This document shows, piece by piece, positions 61,195 to 64,000 of a stretch of DNA of 64,000 bases; positions within the stretch are counted from its first letter, which is position 1, and each line of letters begins with the position of its first letter. Source of the stretch: JACVRW01 sp034664125 (GTDB taxonomy: Bacteria; Actinomycetota; Thermoleophilia; Solirubrobacterales; Thermoleophilaceae); NCBI GenBank assembly GCA_034664125.1, contig JAXDIG010000054.1:62001-126000 (forward strand). Reading direction: 5' to 3'. The translations under genes were made by a program, and so were the position numbers. Below the pieces are notes generated by a model, which did not search any database, was not told the origin of the DNA, and saw only the letters and a program-made list of their open reading frames with translations.

Positions 61195-61797
61195 ATGAGC
61201 GCGGACCGGCCAGGGGCGCGTGCGGCAGCGGACGGGCTCGCGCGGCGTCCGTCGCTGGATGACCGCTTCGACCCGGCCGTTCGCATTGTGGACTACGACC
61301 CGGCTTGGCCGGCGCTCGCCGACGCGGAGCTTCATCGCATCAGGGAGGCCGTCGGCGACGTCGCCGTGCGCCTGGAGCACGTGGGCTCGACGGCCGTGCC
61401 TGGTCTCGCTGCCAAGCCCATCCTCGACCTTCTGCTGTCCGTCGAACCGATCGAGCCGCGGGAGCGGTATGTGGAGCGGCTGGAGCGGCTTGGGTACCTG
61501 TTCGCCCCGGCGCCGGAGTCGCCTGAGCGCCACTTCTTCGCCAGGCCCCCCGAGCGTCCTCGCACGCATCACCTCCACGTCTGCGAGGCGGGAAGCGAAC
61601 ACGAGTTCCGCCACGTCGCCGTCCGGGACTTCTTGCGCGGCCATCCCGACGACGCGGCGCACTATGCGGCCCTGAAACGTCGGCTCGTTGCGCGCCACCC
61701 CCAGGACCGGCTCTCCTACATCGAGGGCAAGGAGCAGTTCGTCACTGCGCTCGAAGCGCGCGCGGTGGCCTGGGCACGCTCGGCCTCGAGGTGGTGA
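61195..61797 (+). CDS. GrpB/UPF0157-family protein
   Basis: 200 aa. It has the family segments VRIVDYDPAWPALADAELHR, VRLEHVGSTAVPGLAAKPIL, DLLLSVEPI and the basic THHLHVCEAGS...FRHVAVRDFLRGHPDDA part. These proteins have a nucleotidyltransferase-like fold. Their activity is not settled, and some are fused to dephospho-CoA kinase. It is intact and has its own promoter, though it lies within a decayed phage remnant, so it may be retained cargo. Confidence 0.85.
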   Translation: MSADRPGARAAADGLARRPSLDDRFDPAVRIVDYDPAWPALADAELHRIREAVGDVAVRLEHVGSTAVPGLAAKPILDLLLSVEPIEPRERYVERLERLGYLFAPAPESPERHFFARPPERPRTHHLHVCEAGSEHEFRHVAVRDFLRGHPDDAAHYAALKRRLVARHPQDRLSYIEGKEQFVTALEARAVAWARSASRW

Positions 61798-61830
61798 CTG
61801 CGGCAGAGCGCGACGCCGCCGGACGACCGC

Positions 61831-62232
61831 GTGCTCGTCAACAGCACCGGGGGAGTGGTGGACGACGGCAAGCTGCGCCGCCGCTTCAGGGCGGCGCTCG
61901 ACCGCGCCGGCGCCGAGCGGCTCCGCTTCCACGACCTGCGCCACACGTTCGGCACGCTCGCCGTGCAGGCGTTCCCGCTGACCGACGTGAAGGCGTACAT
62001 GGGCCATGCCGACCTCAGCACGACGATGATCTACGTCCACCACGTCCCGCGCCACGACGCCGCCGACCGGCTCGGGCGCCTGCTCGACGAGGCCGGCGCC
62101 CCCGGCGCTCGACGGGGAGCGTGTAGCGGACCGTGTAGCGACCTGAGCCGATCTGAGGCGACCTCAGCGGGGGCGGCGCCGCTCAGGAGAGCGGAGCGGG
62201 CCTGCCGACCGACGGACTCCGAGTTCTCATAA
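61831..62232 (+). pseudogene. Tyrosine integrase, C-terminal fragment
   Basis: The recognisable part is RFRAALDRAGAERLRFHDLR, HTFGTLAVQAFPLTDVKAYM and GHADLSTTMIYVHHVPRHDA, which carries the HxLR, the second His and the Tyr nucleophile. The first catalytic Arg, the Lys and the whole core-binding domain are missing. It ends a few bases inside the right 43-bp repeat, the normal position of an integrase at its attachment site. Probably the gene that once inserted the element. Confidence 0.8.
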
Positions 62233-62268
62233 TCCGTCGGTCGATGGTTCGATTCCATCCCGGCCCAT
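62226..62268 (+). repeat. attR: 43-bp direct repeat, right copy
   Basis: Identical to 59765-59807. The bases before it do not complete a tRNA, so this is not a second tRNA gene. Confidence 0.85.
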
Positions 62269-62283
62269 GGCTCTAGCGAGCCC

Positions 62284-62451
62284 TTAGCGCCTCGGGGTGT
62301 TTCGTCGGGAGAGCCAGCCAGCCAAACCACCGAGCGCCAAGCCCAACTCAGGACCGAGAGGCACGCCAGTGGTCACGCTCACGAGGACACCGAGTGCCAG
62401 CCCGACCACAGCGCCCAGCGCGATTGCGGCACCGACGGTCACCCCGCTCAC
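62284..62451 (-). CDS. 55-aa two-span membrane protein
   Basis: GTG at 62451, TAA at 62284-62286. The sequence starts MSGVTVGAAIALGAVVGLAL, passes a short loop (TTGVPLGPE) and a second hydrophobic stretch (LGLALGGLAGWLS), and ends in RRNTPRR. The positive C-terminus suggests both ends are cytoplasmic. One base separates its start from the stop of the SnoaL-like gene, so it is translationally coupled to it. Not recognised. Confidence 0.6.
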   Translation of the reverse strand: MSGVTVGAAIALGAVVGLALGVLVSVTTGVPLGPELGLALGGLAGWLSRRNTPRR

Positions 62452-62452
62452 G

Positions 62453-63031
62453 CTACTCCGACAGGCCCACGGCTTCGAGGGCTTTCGATCGGTCCAGGAA
62501 GTTCTCTTGTTTGACGACCAATCCGCGTTGCACGTGCGAGAACGTGAACAACCGCTGGCTTACGGCGATGCCGCTGCCCAGGCCGTGTCCACGCAGCTGA
62601 ACCGTGACGAGGAACTTGTCTCCCAAGTCAAGGACTTCTTCCGGCTCATACCGGAGATCGTCGAATGCGTTGATCCAGTATCGAAAGAACTCGAGGTAAT
62701 CCTCATGGCCCCGAGCGACCTCGGCCTGGTCGGGCCCGAGCAGGTCCCTCGCGCCACGAAACTCGACCCCGGGATCAATGCCGAGAAGGAACGCGGCGAA
62801 GTCCCGGCGATTGAACGCCGCGCAGGTTCGCGGAAGAGCTCGCGCGAGCATCGCCCGCCGAAGCCAGAATCGCGGCGGCAGCCGCGCCCAGGTCCGAGCC
62901 ACCAGGGCGTAAGCGGCAGGAAAGCGGAGCGACAGGCGCTCGTCGACGGCCCGGCGCTCACTCGCTCTCGCACCAGGAAGAGAGAGCTGGGTGCGGACCC
63001 CGCGCACCGGCTCGACATTCTGCAGCGACAT
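62453..63031 (-). CDS. SnoaL-like / NTF2-fold protein
   Basis: 192 aa. After a basic, perhaps helical N-terminus of about 65 residues, the C-terminal part has the NTF2-type order RTCAAFNRRDFAAFLLGIDP, GVEFRGARDLLGPDQAEVAR, GHEDYLEFFRYWINAFDDLR, YEPEEVLDLGDKFLVTVQLR and SQRLFTFSHVQRGLVVKQEN. Ligand or activity unknown. ATG at 63031. It is followed by the 55-aa membrane gene. Another SnoaL-like gene is at 9903-10274, but the two are not close paralogues. Confidence 0.75.
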   Translation of the reverse strand: MSLQNVEPVRGVRTQLSLPGARASERRAVDERLSLRFPAAYALVARTWARLPPRFWLRRAMLARALPRTCAAFNRRDFAAFLLGIDPGVEFRGARDLLGPDQAEVARGHEDYLEFFRYWINAFDDLRYEPEEVLDLGDKFLVTVQLRGHGLGSGIAVSQRLFTFSHVQRGLVVKQENFLDRSKALEAVGLSE

Positions 63032-63092
63032 CGCCGGCCCAGTATCCCGCGCCGCAGGGTGGCGGTCGTCCCCGGCGCGCTTTGGGAAAGGA

Positions 63093-63120
63093 CGAGCGGC
63101 GGGCTTGTGCCCGCCGCTCG
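63093..63120 (-). terminator. Strong hairpin terminator after the secreted Cys-rich gene
   Basis: A 12-base perfect stem (CGAGCGGCGGGC / GCCCGCCGCTCG) with loop TTGT. On the minus strand it lies 32 bases after the stop of the 63152-63607 gene and is followed by TCCTTTCCC. Confidence 0.7.
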
Positions 63121-63151
63121 TATACCGCGCCTGGGGTCCTTGGCTCCTAGA

Positions 63152-63607
63152 TCAGCACAGCCGCTTTCCAACGCTGGTGCTCTGCGGGTAGCTCCAGTTC
63201 CCGTGCCACGAAGCCGCGTAGGTCACCGTGCGGTACCAGTAGCCCGGCGCGCATCCGACACGAGACACGGTCTTGCTGTTCGTTGCGGAAGCATTCTTGA
63301 ACGAGTACCCCGACGTCGGGTTGCAGGTGAGCTGCACGTACGGACCACCTGAGGAGCGTTGGAGGCACACACGGATGCCAAGCGATTCCGGTGCCCCGGT
63401 GCAGCCGACCGCGCCGAACGCAGTCGTTGTCCCGTAGATGTTGTTAGGCGCCTGGGCGGTTGCGGTGCACCAGATGACGTGAGCATCGGCGGTCGCCACC
63501 GGTGCGCCAGGCGTCCCGACGAGGCCGACGACCCCCGCGGCGAGAGTCAATGTCGCCAGGGTGCCGACCAGCGCGGTGCGTCTCTTGCGAGCGGATCTCC
63601 TGAACAT
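63152..63607 (-). CDS. Secreted Cys-rich protein of unknown function
   Basis: 151 aa from the ATG at 63607, with AAGGAAG five bases upstream. A signal peptide of about 40 residues (RRSARKRRTALVGTLATLTL, then AAGVVGLVG) is followed by a small all-beta domain with six cysteines (VIWCTA, AVGCTG, IRVCLQ, LTCNPT, VGCAPG, KRLC), probably three disulfides, and aromatic-rich ends (YWYRTVTYAASWHGNWSYPQ). It ends in its last Cys. The pattern looks like a secreted binding or inhibitor-like domain, but I know no family. Confidence 0.7.
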   Translation of the reverse strand: MFRRSARKRRTALVGTLATLTLAAGVVGLVGTPGAPVATADAHVIWCTATAQAPNNIYGTTTAFGAVGCTGAPESLGIRVCLQRSSGGPYVQLTCNPTSGYSFKNASATNSKTVSRVGCAPGYWYRTVTYAASWHGNWSYPQSTSVGKRLC

Positions 63608-63841
63608 GTTCTTCCTTTCTGGGAACTTCGTGGGCGTGTTCGAGGAGTGTCCTGTCGGACAGTTGTCCGCAATAGAGGCCCTAGGTCTGGTTGGGCAATA
63701 CCTCGAAGCCCAAGATCCGGACATTTCCCGATGGTGCGGCCCCCGCTCCGGCCGAACTATCTCTCTGGGCGGCGACTCCTTGGGTCGCCGCCTCTTTTCC
63801 CGGCGGGGTAAGACAGCGGCGCCCGCCGACGCCAACGCGGC

Positions 63842-64000
63842 ATGAGCTCAACCAATGGGAACGGCCACGTGTCCCTCGCCGCGATACCCCGGACAGCCGA
63901 GGCCGCTCGGCAGATCGATGCGCGTGCCGCCGAGAGGGCGGCCGCCGATCTGCTCGCCGCGCTCGGCGCCGATCTGACCGACGAGGGGCTGCGCGAGACG
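63842..64000 (+). CDS. folE: GTP cyclohydrolase I, N-terminal part
   Basis: The gene runs off the window. The visible 53 residues start MSSTNGNGHVSLAAIPRTAE, and the segment RAAADLLAALGADLTDEGLR matches the N-terminal helix of FolE proteins (usually ...LLxALGEDPxREGLxxTP). FolE opens GTP to make dihydroneopterin triphosphate, the first step of folate synthesis. The catalytic core lies beyond the window. Divergent from the secreted Cys-rich gene. Confidence 0.8.
   Translation, partial: MSSTNGNGHVSLAAIPRTAEAARQIDARAAERAAADLLAALGADLTDEGLRET

Larger units (their letters stand above)
59765..62268. mobile_element. Decayed phage-type element in the tRNA gene
   Basis: The 43-bp repeats enclose about 2.46 kb. 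Inside are a 5'-truncated capsid gene, a 5'-truncated terminase gene facing away from it, an intact GrpB-family gene and a 5'-truncated tyrosine integrase that ends at the right repeat. Most of an original prophage must have been lost by deletion and inversion. It can no longer be mobile on its own, but the attachment sites remain perfect. Confidence 0.85.

Noticed and set aside
62226..62268. A second CAT-anticodon tRNA
   Set aside because: Only the 3' half from the anticodon loop is present. No acceptor or D arm precedes it, so it is the right attachment repeat.

Overview
The window is GC-rich (roughly 70 percent by eye), uses GTG, TTG and even CTG starts often, and carries an actinobacterial gene set. 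DnaE2, the tlyA-nadK-recN and dgt-dnaG-rpoD clusters, and RNase-H- and HNH-type genes together suggest the class Thermoleophilia (Solirubrobacterales-like). This is inferred from gene content and protein wording, not from a marker search. No rRNA operon, CRISPR array or replication origin was seen.

Layout. 1-10.3 kb: 3' part of dnaE2, a secreted beta-propeller, an M48 protease, a DUF72 protein, an RsbW-like kinase next to a GAF/PAS/SpoIIE phosphatase, a metallo-beta-lactamase-fold hydrolase, two very small proteins and a SnoaL-like protein. 10.35-20.09 kb: an integrative element of about 9.75 kb bounded by a 13-bp direct repeat. It carries a large serine integrase and mostly unrecognised, often membrane-bound, cargo. 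It sits in the 5' end of efp, and the element appears to supply a replacement start for efp. 20-24.3 kb: efp (with an apparent frameshift), nusB, xseB-like, polyprenyl synthase and dxs, tightly coupled. 24.3-34.6 kb: M42 peptidase and OsmC, tlyA, nadK, a small monooxygenase-like gene, recN, pyrG, an M20 peptidase, a Nudix hydrolase and xerD. 34.7-43 kb: mutM, a P450 coupled to a glutaredoxin, recO, ppdK, a secreted beta-helix protein and a lipoprotein. 42.9-47.1 kb: dgt, dnaG, rpoD, an HNH gene with an SOS-box-like operator, and tRNA-Asn.

47.1-54.2 kb: two von Willebrand factor A membrane proteins, DUF58 and MoxR, a two-component system, and an HtrA-type protease. This looks like an envelope stress or assembly block with divergent promoters. 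54.2-59.7 kb: a glycosyltransferase coupled to an F420-type LLM oxidoreductase, an unknown protein, an SDR, a thioredoxin-like lipoprotein and a metallophosphoesterase lipoprotein. 59.73-62.27 kb: a CAT-anticodon tRNA whose last 43 bases are repeated 2.46 kb downstream. Between the copies lie broken capsid, terminase and integrase genes and a GrpB-family gene: a decayed phage-type element. 62.3-64 kb: a 55-aa membrane protein coupled to a SnoaL-like gene, a secreted Cys-rich protein, and the start of folE.

Two cross-cutting observations. Many starts lack a Shine-Dalgarno sequence and instead have a TAnnnT hexamer 6-10 bases upstream, which suggests leaderless transcripts. At least four genes in the 12-14.3 kb stretch, plus efp, have single-base frameshifts, most at short C or G runs. 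These may be real decay or assembly errors and should be checked against reads.
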